Shown piece after piece: positions 18,989 through 25,940 of a stretch of DNA of 46,708 bases. The notes below the pieces were generated by a model. The model was not told where the DNA came from. It made no database searches and saw nothing but the letters and a program-made list of their open reading frames with translations. The number at the start of each line of letters is the position of its first letter. Within the stretch, counting starts at the first letter, position 1. The translations under genes and the position numbers were made by a program. The stretch comes from an uncultured Clostridium sp. Its GTDB lineage: Bacteria > Bacillota > Clostridia > TANB77 > CAG-508. Location: the NCBI GenBank assembly GCA_946409935.1, contig CAMJYG010000015.1, forward strand, positions 1 to 46,708. The letters are read 5' to 3'.

Positions 18989-20353
18989 ATGAGAAAATAT
19001 TTTGGAACAGATGGAATTAGGAGAATTGCAAATACAGAGTTATCACCAGAGTTAGTGTATAAAGTTGCAAAAGCAGGTGCGTATGTTTTATCAAAACATG
19101 CTGACCACACACCAACAGTTTTAATAGGAAGAGATACTCGTATTTCAGGAACTTTAATCGAAAGTGCTATGGTAGCAGGATTTTTAAGTTATGGAGCAAA
19201 TGTAAAACTATTAGGTGTTATGCCAACACCTGCTGTAGCGTATTTAACAAGAAAATTGAACGCAGATGCAAGTGTTGTTATTTCAGCATCACATAATACA
19301 TTTGAATTTAATGGAATTAAATATTTTAGTAATAAGGGAATGAAAATACCAGATAGCCTAGAAGAAGAAATAGAAGAAGTTATGGAATCTGGAAAATTAG
19401 ATGAATTAACAGCAGTTGCAGATAAAATAGGTGTTTCAGAATACTGTTTAGACTTAATGGATGAGTATGTATTTTTCTTTAGAAAAAATTTTGAAGATGA
19501 AATTGAAGAAAAGATGAAATCAGATTTCATAGTAGGTCTAGATACTGCAAATGGTGCAACATCAGTAGTTGCAGAAAAAGTATTTAAAGCATTAGGAATA
19601 AAATATAAAATAATTAATAATAATCCAGATGGTATAAATATAAACGAAAATTGTGGTTCTACACATTTAGAAGGTCTTAAAAAATTTGTTGTAGAAAATA
19701 AATTGAGTCTTGGAATAGCCTATGATGGCGATGGAGACAGATGTTTAGCAGTTGATGAAAATGGAAATGAAATAGATGGAGACAAAATCTTAGCTATTGT
19801 TTCAAATAGCTTAAAGAAAAAAGGAAAATTAGCAAAAGATACTATTGTTGCAACAGTTATGAGTAATCTTGGCCTTAATAAATACACAAGAGATAATGGT
19901 TTAGAGTTAATTCAAACTAAAGTAGGAGATAGATATGTATTAGAAGAAATGCTAAAAGGTGGATTTAATTTAGGAGGAGAGCAATCAGGCCATGTTATAT
20001 TACTAGATTACAATCCAACAGGAGACGGAATATTAACATCTTTAATGCTTATAAAATCTATATTAGAAGAAGATAAGAAAGCTTCTGAACTTGGAAATAC
20101 AATTAAATTATATCCACAAGTATTGGTAAATGCAAAAGTAAATTCAGAAAAAAAATATGATTATGATAAAAATTCAGAAATTAAAACTGCAATTGAAAAA
20201 TTAGAAAAAGAATTTGCAGGAAATGGTAGAGTTTTAATAAGACCTTCAGGAACGGAACCATTGGTAAGAGTAATGATTGAAGGAGAAGACCAAGAATATA
20301 TTACTAAAAAAGCACAAGAAATAGCAAAGTTAATTTCAGAAAAATTGAAATAG
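18989..20353 (+). CDS. glmM: Phosphoglucosamine mutase
   Basis: 454 residues, the usual length. The protein starts MRKYFGTDGIRRIAN. The phosphoserine loop is VVISASHNTFEFNGIK, the magnesium loop AYDGDGDRCLAVD, the sugar loop GGEQSGHVI and the phosphate loop RPSGTEPLVRVM. It converts glucosamine-6-phosphate to glucosamine-1-phosphate, feeding UDP-GlcNAc to both peptidoglycan and the EPS locus. The ATG at 18989 follows AAAGGAAG. CGG never occurs as a codon in it. Confidence 0.96.
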   Translation: MRKYFGTDGIRRIANTELSPELVYKVAKAGAYVLSKHADHTPTVLIGRDTRISGTLIESAMVAGFLSYGANVKLLGVMPTPAVAYLTRKLNADASVVISASHNTFEFNGIKYFSNKGMKIPDSLEEEIEEVMESGKLDELTAVADKIGVSEYCLDLMDEYVFFFRKNFEDEIEEKMKSDFIVGLDTANGATSVVAEKVFKALGIKYKIINNNPDGININENCGSTHLEGLKKFVVENKLSLGIAYDGDGDRCLAVDENGNEIDGDKILAIVSNSLKKKGKLAKDTIVATVMSNLGLNKYTRDNGLELIQTKVGDRYVLEEMLKGGFNLGGEQSGHVILLDYNPTGDGILTSLMLIKSILEEDKKASELGNTIKLYPQVLVNAKVNSEKKYDYDKNSEIKTAIEKLEKEFAGNGRVLIRPSGTEPLVRVMIEGEDQEYITKKAQEIAKLISEKLK

Positions 20354-20376
20354 TGACTGAACATTAACTAATAAGT

Positions 20377-20437
20377 TGAAATAATATAGTAATTGCGCTA
20401 GGCAGGGCATATTATTTTCAAAACAGTGAATAGTAAC
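20377..20437 (+). repeat. Half-copy of a family-1 palindrome
   Basis: AATATAGTAATTGCGCTAGG followed by CAGGGCATATTATTTTCAAAACAGTGAATAG is the reverse complement of the left half of the palindrome at 45167-45324. Only one arm is present. It lies between glmM and the promoter at 20502. Confidence 0.65.
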
Positions 20438-20501
20438 AATATAGTAATAATTCTGTAATTAATATGTAACTAAAATGTAAATAAAAAAAACTTCAAAAAC
20501 A

Positions 20502-20530
20502 TTGATAAATAATTGAATTAATGGTAATAT
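20502..20530 (+). promoter_or_regulatory. Promoter of the small membrane protein gene
   Basis: TTGATA at 20502-20507 and TAATAT at 20525-20530 are spaced by 17 bases, 40 bases before the ATG at 20571. Confidence 0.55.
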
Positions 20531-20570
20531 AAATTTGTAAGAAACAGAAGAAAAAATGGAGGGGTGTCAA

Positions 20571-20909
20571 ATGTTTATCTTTGATATATCTAATCCACTA
20601 ACATTAGTTCTAATGTTAGCGATGACTGTATTACTAATATTTTTAGCTCAAGAAATAAAGAAAAGTTCTGTGGCAGCAATAATGTTATTTGCATATTTAG
20701 TTATATTAATTATGCATGTTGCACAACTTGCAACTTTACCAGAAGAATTTAGATATATGTTAACTACAATATCTAGATGTGTTGCAATTGACTTTATATT
20801 TATTTTAATTACATTCTTCTCATATTTATGGGTTGATGATATAGAAGCTAAAGTTAAAGGTAAAAAGAGTATCGATAATAGTTTAGACTGGTTTTGGAAA
20901 AAAGTTTAG
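20571..20909 (+). CDS. Hypothetical small membrane protein
   Basis: 112 residues with three hydrophobic segments (about 8-24, 32-52, 68-90) and a charged C-terminus (EAKVKGKKSIDNSLDWFWKKV). The ATG at 20571 is preferred over the one at 20556 because GGAGGGGTG lies between them and positions the second. It has its own promoter and a terminator immediately downstream, so it is monocistronic. I recognise no family. Confidence 0.7.
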   Translation: MFIFDISNPLTLVLMLAMTVLLIFLAQEIKKSSVAAIMLFAYLVILIMHVAQLATLPEEFRYMLTTISRCVAIDFIFILITFFSYLWVDDIEAKVKGKKSIDNSLDWFWKKV

Positions 20910-20929
20910 TTGTCATCATTGTTTTATAA

Positions 20930-20966
20930 AGGTATGTGTTTTTGTGAAACATATATCTTTTTTTTA
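20930..20966 (+). terminator. Intrinsic terminator after the small membrane protein gene
   Basis: GGTATGTGTTT pairs with AAACATATATC across a short TTGTG loop and is followed by a run of T residues at about 20958-20965. Confidence 0.75.
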
Positions 20967-21172
20967 TAACTAATCACGGTTAAGCAGGACAACGGAATTT
21001 CAAGGCTGACTGGCAACTCTTTAGAAGCTTCATATAGTTTCCTATTGTATAAAATGAGCTTCAATCTATGCGTCATAAATTAAATATTTTAGAATATACA
21101 TATATAGTAACAAATCGAAATGCTAAAAAATTGTAGTATTTAGAAATGTAAAATGAAGGGACAAGATTTCGT

Positions 21173-22366
21173 ATGTTTAATGTTACTATATTGAAAATGA
21201 GAGATATTGTAAAATATTTTTTTGGATTGTTATTGTTGTTATTTATAATAACTATTATTAGTAAAAACTTTGTAAAAAAAAATAATGAAACTAAATTAGC
21301 AGAAAAGATTGAAAAAAAAGCAAGTGCTATATCAGAGGAAAATTTGATTAAATGCGTAGAAACAGCAATACCGTTAATTCCAGAAGTAAATGAAGAATAT
21401 GAAGCTTCAGAGGATATTGAAACAAATTTTGAAAGTGAAAGTTTTATTGAATATATGCTAAAAGAGCAAATTAGTTCCATAAAAGCTACAGATTTAAAAG
21501 AAGATAATATAGAAGAAATACAAGAAATAGAAAAATTAAATAATGATACAGAAAACAATAAAAGTGAAGAAAATGTAAATGTGTCATCAATACAAACAGC
21601 AGAAACTGGAATTAAAACAGAAGTAATAACAGAGAATCCAATTCAATTGAATTACAATGTAGAATATGGAAAAGTTAAAATAAAAAATCAGACTGACTAT
21701 GAATTAACACAAGAAATGTTAACACCAGATATAATAGTAGAAAACAAAAATATAATATTATTTCATACACATAGTTGCGAAAGTTATACTTCAAGTGAAA
21801 AATATACATATATACCAACTGGAACTTTTAGGACAACTGATTTGAATTTTACAGTAACAAGAGTTGGAAGCGAACTTGAAAATAATTTAAAACAATATAG
21901 TTACAATGTAATTCATAATACAAATTATCATGATTACCCTGCTTACAATGGTTCATATACAAGGTCTCTTGAAACAGTAGAAAATATATTAAAAGATAAT
22001 CCATCAGATATTATAATAGATGTTCATAGAGATGCAATAGGTTCAAGGAGTGATTATGCGCCTATTGTAAAAATTGGAGATCAGGATATTGCTGCTCAAA
22101 TTATGTTTGTAATAGGTACTAATAATGGAGGTTTATGGCATCCAAATTGGAATCAAAATTTAAAGTTTGCAATAAAAATACAAGAAAAAGCAGAAGAGTT
22201 ATATCCTGGATTATTTAAACCTATTATGCTCACAAAATCTCGATATAATCAACACGCAGGAAAGTTTGCGAGTATTATTGAGGTAGGGGCTACAGGAAAT
22301 ACTCTTGAACAGTGTTTAACTAGTATGAAATATTTGGCTAAAGTTATGGATGAGGTTTTAAAGTAA
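21173..22366 (+). CDS. spoIIP: Stage II sporulation protein P (SpoIIP family)
   Basis: 397 residues. One N-terminal membrane anchor (about 13-36), a variable acidic linker (to about 165), then the SpoIIP domain: NIILFHTHSCESYT, TTDLNFTVTRVG, IIDVHRDAIG and SIIEVGATGNTLEQ. SpoIIP is the amidase/endopeptidase that works with SpoIID and SpoIIM to thin septal peptidoglycan so that the mother cell membrane can engulf the forespore. Its presence indicates an endospore former. GAAGGG precedes the ATG at 21173. The 200 bases upstream (20968-21172) hold no gene and no clear housekeeping promoter. Confidence 0.9.
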   Translation: MFNVTILKMRDIVKYFFGLLLLLFIITIISKNFVKKNNETKLAEKIEKKASAISEENLIKCVETAIPLIPEVNEEYEASEDIETNFESESFIEYMLKEQISSIKATDLKEDNIEEIQEIEKLNNDTENNKSEENVNVSSIQTAETGIKTEVITENPIQLNYNVEYGKVKIKNQTDYELTQEMLTPDIIVENKNIILFHTHSCESYTSSEKYTYIPTGTFRTTDLNFTVTRVGSELENNLKQYSYNVIHNTNYHDYPAYNGSYTRSLETVENILKDNPSDIIIDVHRDAIGSRSDYAPIVKIGDQDIAAQIMFVIGTNNGGLWHPNWNQNLKFAIKIQEKAEELYPGLFKPIMLTKSRYNQHAGKFASIIEVGATGNTLEQCLTSMKYLAKVMDEVLK

Positions 22367-22385
22367 TAATATACTGCCATTTAAT

Positions 22386-22700
22386 TGTTATAATTCACAG
22401 CTGATTTTGTATTGTTTCAAGTGAATAGTTACTGTATAATGTTTTTTCTTAATAGACTATTAAAAAGGTTGATATATAAATATTTATTCAGTTTCTCGGC
22501 TCATTACGAAGTTATATCGTTTCTAAAATATAAATTAACGAGCCTCTCGCTACATACTTCGCGCTTCCTCATTAACTTATATTTAAGAAACGATTATAAC
22601 TTCTCCAATCACATTCGAAACATTAATAAATATTTATATATCAACTTTTTGTAGAATTTGTTTGCAGAGAACTATTATACAGTAACAGTTAATATGTAAA
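22386..22700 (+). repeat. Composite palindromic element (copy B)
   Basis: This fills the 415-base gap between spoIIP and thyX. It starts with the family-1 end TTGTTATAATTCACAGCTG. Nested arms follow: AGTTACTGTATAAT near 22427 with ATTATACAGTAAC near 22672, GTTGATATATAAATATTTAT with its perfect complement near 22625, and an inner stem around ATATAAATTAACGAG with CTCATTAACTTATAT. The family-1 left end has no matching right end, so this looks like one element inside the remains of another. Confidence 0.7.
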
Positions 22701-22715
22701 TTTATCAAAAATCGA

Positions 22716-22744
22716 TTTACAAGCTTTAAACACTGTGATATACT
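22716..22744 (+). promoter_or_regulatory. Promoter of thyX-dfrA-coaE
   Basis: TTTACA at 22716-22721 and TATACT at 22739-22744 are spaced by 17 bases. The three genes that follow are separated by 17 and 26 bases and probably form one operon. Confidence 0.7.
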
Positions 22745-22781
22745 CATAATGTAAAACAGAGAAAGGGATGGAGGAATAGAA

Positions 22782-23924
22782 GTGAATATAAAAATAATTG
22801 GATCAACAAAAATAGGATATGAATTGCCAAAAGAAGAAGCACTAGATTTTTCAGGAAAATCAGCAGGGATATGTTATTTGCCAGATACACTTGAAACATT
22901 GTTTTCAGAAGATATAGAGAAAACAAAAAGAAGATATAAAATGAATTTAGAGTCTGGTCATCATAGTGTTTTTGGGCATGTAACATATAATTTAAGTTTA
23001 GAGGGGATTCCTAAAATAATTGCAATGATTTTGAATAATGAAAAAATTTATAATACATCAGAGAAATCAGCAAGATATACGAAAATGCAACCATCAGAAA
23101 AAGAGAAAGAATTATATGAAAGATGGATTGAAATTTATAAAAAGGTAATTAGTAAAGAATATCCAAATTTTGATGAAAAGAAGGTTCAAAAATTGGCTCA
23201 AGAAAATGCAAGATATTTAATAAGTGTATTTACTCCTGCAACAATAATGGAATATACAGTTAGTTTTCAACAATTGAATTTTATAATAAGTTGGTTTGAA
23301 GATTATATAGAAAAAGAGCCAGAAAATGCTTTTTCTATTCAGTTAAAAAAAGCAATGCAAGAATTTTTAGAAGCCTTACCGGATTTAAAAATAGATGAAT
23401 TAAATCCACGAGTAAAAGGTAAAAAACTTTCTTTATTTTCTGAAAGAGAAAGAAAAGATGAGTTTGGAGAAAATTATTGTACAACATATTTGGGTAGCTT
23501 TGCAGAACTTGCACAAGCACAAAGACATAGAACTTTATATTATGAAATATCATTATTAGACGAAGCAGAATTTTATGTTCCTTGTATAATTAAAGGAACT
23601 GAATTTGAGAAAGAGTGGCTAAAAGATATTTCTTCATTAAAAGAGTTTTATCCACAAGGAATGCTTATAAAAATTAATGAAAGAGGGACTTTAGAAAATT
23701 TTGTATTAAAATGTACGGAAAGATTATGTGGAGCTGCACAGCTTGAAATAATGAACCAAACATTAGATACAATGAAAAAATATTTAGAAGCAACTAAAGA
23801 TGACGAAATAATACATAATTATTTATTACCATATTCTAAAGGCGCAAGGTGCACATTCCCAAAATGGAAGTGCACTATGCCATGCGTTTTTGGAAGAAAA
23901 GGCGCAATAGAAAGAAAAATATAG
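22782..23924 (+). CDS. thyX: Double-length ThyX-like flavin-dependent thymidylate synthase
   Basis: 380 residues, well above the usual 220-250 for ThyX. Two ThyX-like halves are visible. The first has SGHHSVFGHVTYNLSLEGIP and NTSEKSARYTKM but no RHR. The second has LAQAQRHRTLYYEIS, close to the RHRx7S signature but one residue shorter, and ends GARCTFPKWKCTMPC. ThyX methylates dUMP using methylenetetrahydrofolate and FAD. The GTG start follows GGATGGAGG. The dihydrofolate reductase gene comes next. It could be a divergent ThyX clade; the substrate assignment is inferred from fold motifs and context. Confidence 0.8.
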   Translation: MNIKIIGSTKIGYELPKEEALDFSGKSAGICYLPDTLETLFSEDIEKTKRRYKMNLESGHHSVFGHVTYNLSLEGIPKIIAMILNNEKIYNTSEKSARYTKMQPSEKEKELYERWIEIYKKVISKEYPNFDEKKVQKLAQENARYLISVFTPATIMEYTVSFQQLNFIISWFEDYIEKEPENAFSIQLKKAMQEFLEALPDLKIDELNPRVKGKKLSLFSERERKDEFGENYCTTYLGSFAELAQAQRHRTLYYEISLLDEAEFYVPCIIKGTEFEKEWLKDISSLKEFYPQGMLIKINERGTLENFVLKCTERLCGAAQLEIMNQTLDTMKKYLEATKDDEIIHNYLLPYSKGARCTFPKWKCTMPCVFGRKGAIERKI

Positions 23925-23941
23925 GAAGGAAAGATTGTAAA

Positions 23942-24430
23942 ATGTTAAGCATAATAGTAGCAAAAGCTAAAAATAATATAATAGGAAAAGATAATAAAAT
24001 AATATGGGATATACCAGAGGATTTAAAATATTTTAAAGAGTTAACAACAGGACATAATATGATTATGGGAAGAAAAACTTTTGAGAATTTTGAAAATATT
24101 TCAGAAGATAGAAATTACATAGTTTTTAGTCAAAATCCAGATTGGAAATGCGTTAAAAATAATGTACGTGTTGTACATTCAATGCTCGAAATACAAGAAT
24201 ATATAGAAGATACCAAAGAAAATTTCGTAATTGGAGGTGCAATGATATATAATTTATTGATGCCACATGTAAAAAAGATGTATGTTACTGAAATAGATAA
24301 AGAGTTTGAAGGAGATGCATTTTTTCCAAAAATAAATCTTGATATTTGGAAAGAAGTAAGTAGAAAAAAGGGAAATGAAGATAATCAAATTCCTTATAAT
24401 TATGACTTCGTTATATATGAAAGAAAGTAG
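23942..24430 (+). CDS. folA: Dihydrofolate reductase
   Basis: 162 residues, a normal length. SIIVAKAKNNIIGKDNKIIWDIPEDLKYFK carries the substrate-binding Trp and acidic residue, followed by MIMGRKTFENF (NADPH binding) and FVIGGAMIYNLLMP. It reduces dihydrofolate to tetrahydrofolate. ThyX itself does not generate dihydrofolate in its classical reaction, so its pairing with folA here is notable. The ATG at 23942 follows AGGAAGGAAAG; the frame is open further upstream inside thyX but has no family homology there. Confidence 0.92.
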   Translation: MLSIIVAKAKNNIIGKDNKIIWDIPEDLKYFKELTTGHNMIMGRKTFENFENISEDRNYIVFSQNPDWKCVKNNVRVVHSMLEIQEYIEDTKENFVIGGAMIYNLLMPHVKKMYVTEIDKEFEGDAFFPKINLDIWKEVSRKKGNEDNQIPYNYDFVIYERK

Positions 24431-24456
24431 TTTATTATGAAAGAGGAGAAAGAGAT

Positions 24457-25051
24457 TTGAAAAATAATTATCAGATTTCACATTTAATTGGTATAACAGG
24501 AAAGTCTGGAAGCGGAAAATCAACATTTGCGCAAATCCTAAGTAAAAAAATAAATCGGATTAGTTATTGATATTGATAAAATAGGACATGAAGCTATAAA
24601 TGATGAGGAAGCTTTAAAAAAATTATGTGCTACTTTTGGAAATGAAATATTAGTGACTGAAGACAAAATAGATAGAAAGAAACTTGGTGATATAGTTTTC
24701 TCGAGTAAAGAGAAAATGGATATTTTAACAGATATAACTTGGGATTATATGCAAAGAAGAGTTGATTCAATACTGGAAAAACAAAATGGAAATGTAATAT
24801 TAGATTGGGCATTATTGCCGATTAGTAAATACTGGAATATGTGTAATACAAAAATTCTTTGTATTTCTGAGTTAAACGAAAGAAAATCACGAGTTATGGA
24901 AAGGGATAACATTTCAGATGACTATTTTGAAAAAAGAGAATCAAATAGTTTAGATTATAATGATTTAGAATTTGATTATACATTAGAAAATAATTCTTCA
25001 AATGAAAAAATGGAAATATTAGCAAATGTAATAATGAAAAATAAAATGTAA
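24457..25051 (+). CDS. coaE: Dephospho-CoA kinase, with +1 frameshift at CGGA
   Basis: A 197-residue product if one base is skipped at 24556. The TTG start at 24457 follows AGAGGAG. The N-terminus contains the P-loop GITGKSGSGKST, and after the skip the frame continues GLVIDIDKIGHEA, matching the conserved CoaE stretch where the aspartate binds dephospho-CoA. The lid region and the C-terminus are in one frame. CoaE phosphorylates dephospho-CoA to CoA. Frame 0 after CGG meets TGA within four codons, so without recoding only about 38 residues would be made. CoaE is normally essential, which makes a true null mutation unlikely. CoaD, the preceding enzyme of the pathway, is encoded convergently just downstream. 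Confidence 0.85.
24556..24559 (+). other. Recoding site 2: AAT-CGGA in coaE
   Basis: The frame-0 CGG is codon 34. Skipping C gives GGA (Gly) in ..INGLVIDID, where family members commonly carry Gly before the VIDAD-type motif. Frame 0 hits TGA four codons later. Confidence 0.75.
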
Positions 25052-25065
25052 TATAATATATATAG

Positions 25066-25195
25066 TACAGTATGGTTACAATTCATAGCTGATTTTATAT
25101 TGCTTCAAGTTAATATATAATAATTTTTTCAAAAATATTATATATTAACTTGAAGCTTTTGTGATTTATAATCTGGCGTGAATTATAACACTGTA
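25066..25195 (+). repeat. Compact family-1 palindrome (copy C) between coaE and coaD
   Basis: GCTTCAAGTTAATATATAAT on the left is perfectly complementary to the right arm. The outer ends (TACAGTATGGTTACAATTC and GAATTATAACACTGTA) are also inverted. This is the simplest member of the family, without an inner core. It separates two convergent genes and could act as a bidirectional transcription barrier. Confidence 0.8.
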
Positions 25196-25215
25196 TGCTG
25201 TGCATGGTAAAATTC

Positions 25216-25701
25216 CTATATATTTTTTGTTGACTTTTCTACAAAATCTATTATTTCTGGAGGAAGATATTTAGAAACATCTTTTCCGTTTCTAAGAAGC
25301 TCCAAAACCATACTAGAACTGATATTTCCAAGTGAACCTGCTCTGATATATATTGTATCTATACCAACTAATTCTTCATTTATTGAAGCCATGTTTTCTT
25401 CGTATTCATAATCCATTCCATTTCTAATTCCTCTTACTAGAAAATTACAGTTATTTTCCATAGCAGTATCTATAGATAGATTATCATAAGTAATAACAGA
25501 TACCTTATTATCAAGATTCTTATTTATAAGAACTTTTTCAATTGCTGTTTTCATCATATCTTTATCAAATTTTCGTGATTTATTTGGATTAACACCAATT
25601 CCAATAATTACTTTATCAAATAATTGTGCAGATTGTATAATTACATGCAAATGACCATTTGTAAATGGGTCAAAACTTCCAGAATAAAATGCAATATTCA
25701 T
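25216..25701 (-). CDS. coaD: Phosphopantetheine adenylyltransferase
   Basis: 161 residues. IAFYSGSFDPFTNGHLHVI carries the TxGH nucleotidyltransferase motif, with NPNKSRKF, VRGIRNGMDYEYE and SSSMVLELLRNGKDVSKYLPP in the expected order. It makes dephospho-CoA, the substrate of CoaE encoded on the opposite strand. The ATG at 25701 is preceded by AAAGGAATGATAGTAAAA; the longer open frame to 25785 lies in a repeat and has no homology to the family. Confidence 0.95.
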   Translation of the reverse strand: MNIAFYSGSFDPFTNGHLHVIIQSAQLFDKVIIGIGVNPNKSRKFDKDMMKTAIEKVLINKNLDNKVSVITYDNLSIDTAMENNCNFLVRGIRNGMDYEYEENMASINEELVGIDTIYIRAGSLGNISSSMVLELLRNGKDVSKYLPPEIIDFVEKSTKNI

Positions 25702-25718
25702 TTTTACTATCATTCCTT

Positions 25719-25860
25719 TCTTAAGGCACAAATCTGGTTGGAAAAAAATTAAATTTTGACAAGGCATATTATATTTAAAAGGCAAGGGCGCATACTTTTT
25801 GTATGTAACCGCGTTTTAAATGTAATATAACGCAGTCAAAATTGTAATTATTTTTCAACC
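25719..25860 (-). repeat. Family-2 palindromic repeat at the coaD 5' end
   Basis: Read on the minus strand it begins GGTTGAAAAATAATTACAAT, contains TTTAAAACGCGGTTACATAC and GTATGCGCCCTTGCCTTTTA, and ends with TGTCAAAATTTAATT and CCAACCAGATTTGTGCC. It matches the copy at 46434-46613 at both ends and is itself an imperfect palindrome. Its right end flows into the Shine-Dalgarno of coaD. Confidence 0.75.
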
Positions 25861-25940
25861 TTTATACTCCTTCCTTATCTGAAATTTTCTAACAATTATT
25901 ATAGCACTATAATTAAATTTTTTCCATAAATCTAGTATAG

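Noticed and set aside
21073..21558. A 161-residue open frame on the minus strand overlapping spoIIP
   Set aside because: It is antisense to a clear spoIIP gene, serine/phenylalanine-rich as expected from mirror codons, and lacks a start signal.
22412..22654. An 80-residue open frame on the + strand between spoIIP and thyX
   Set aside because: It lies wholly within the nested palindrome, has no ribosome binding site and no family resemblance.
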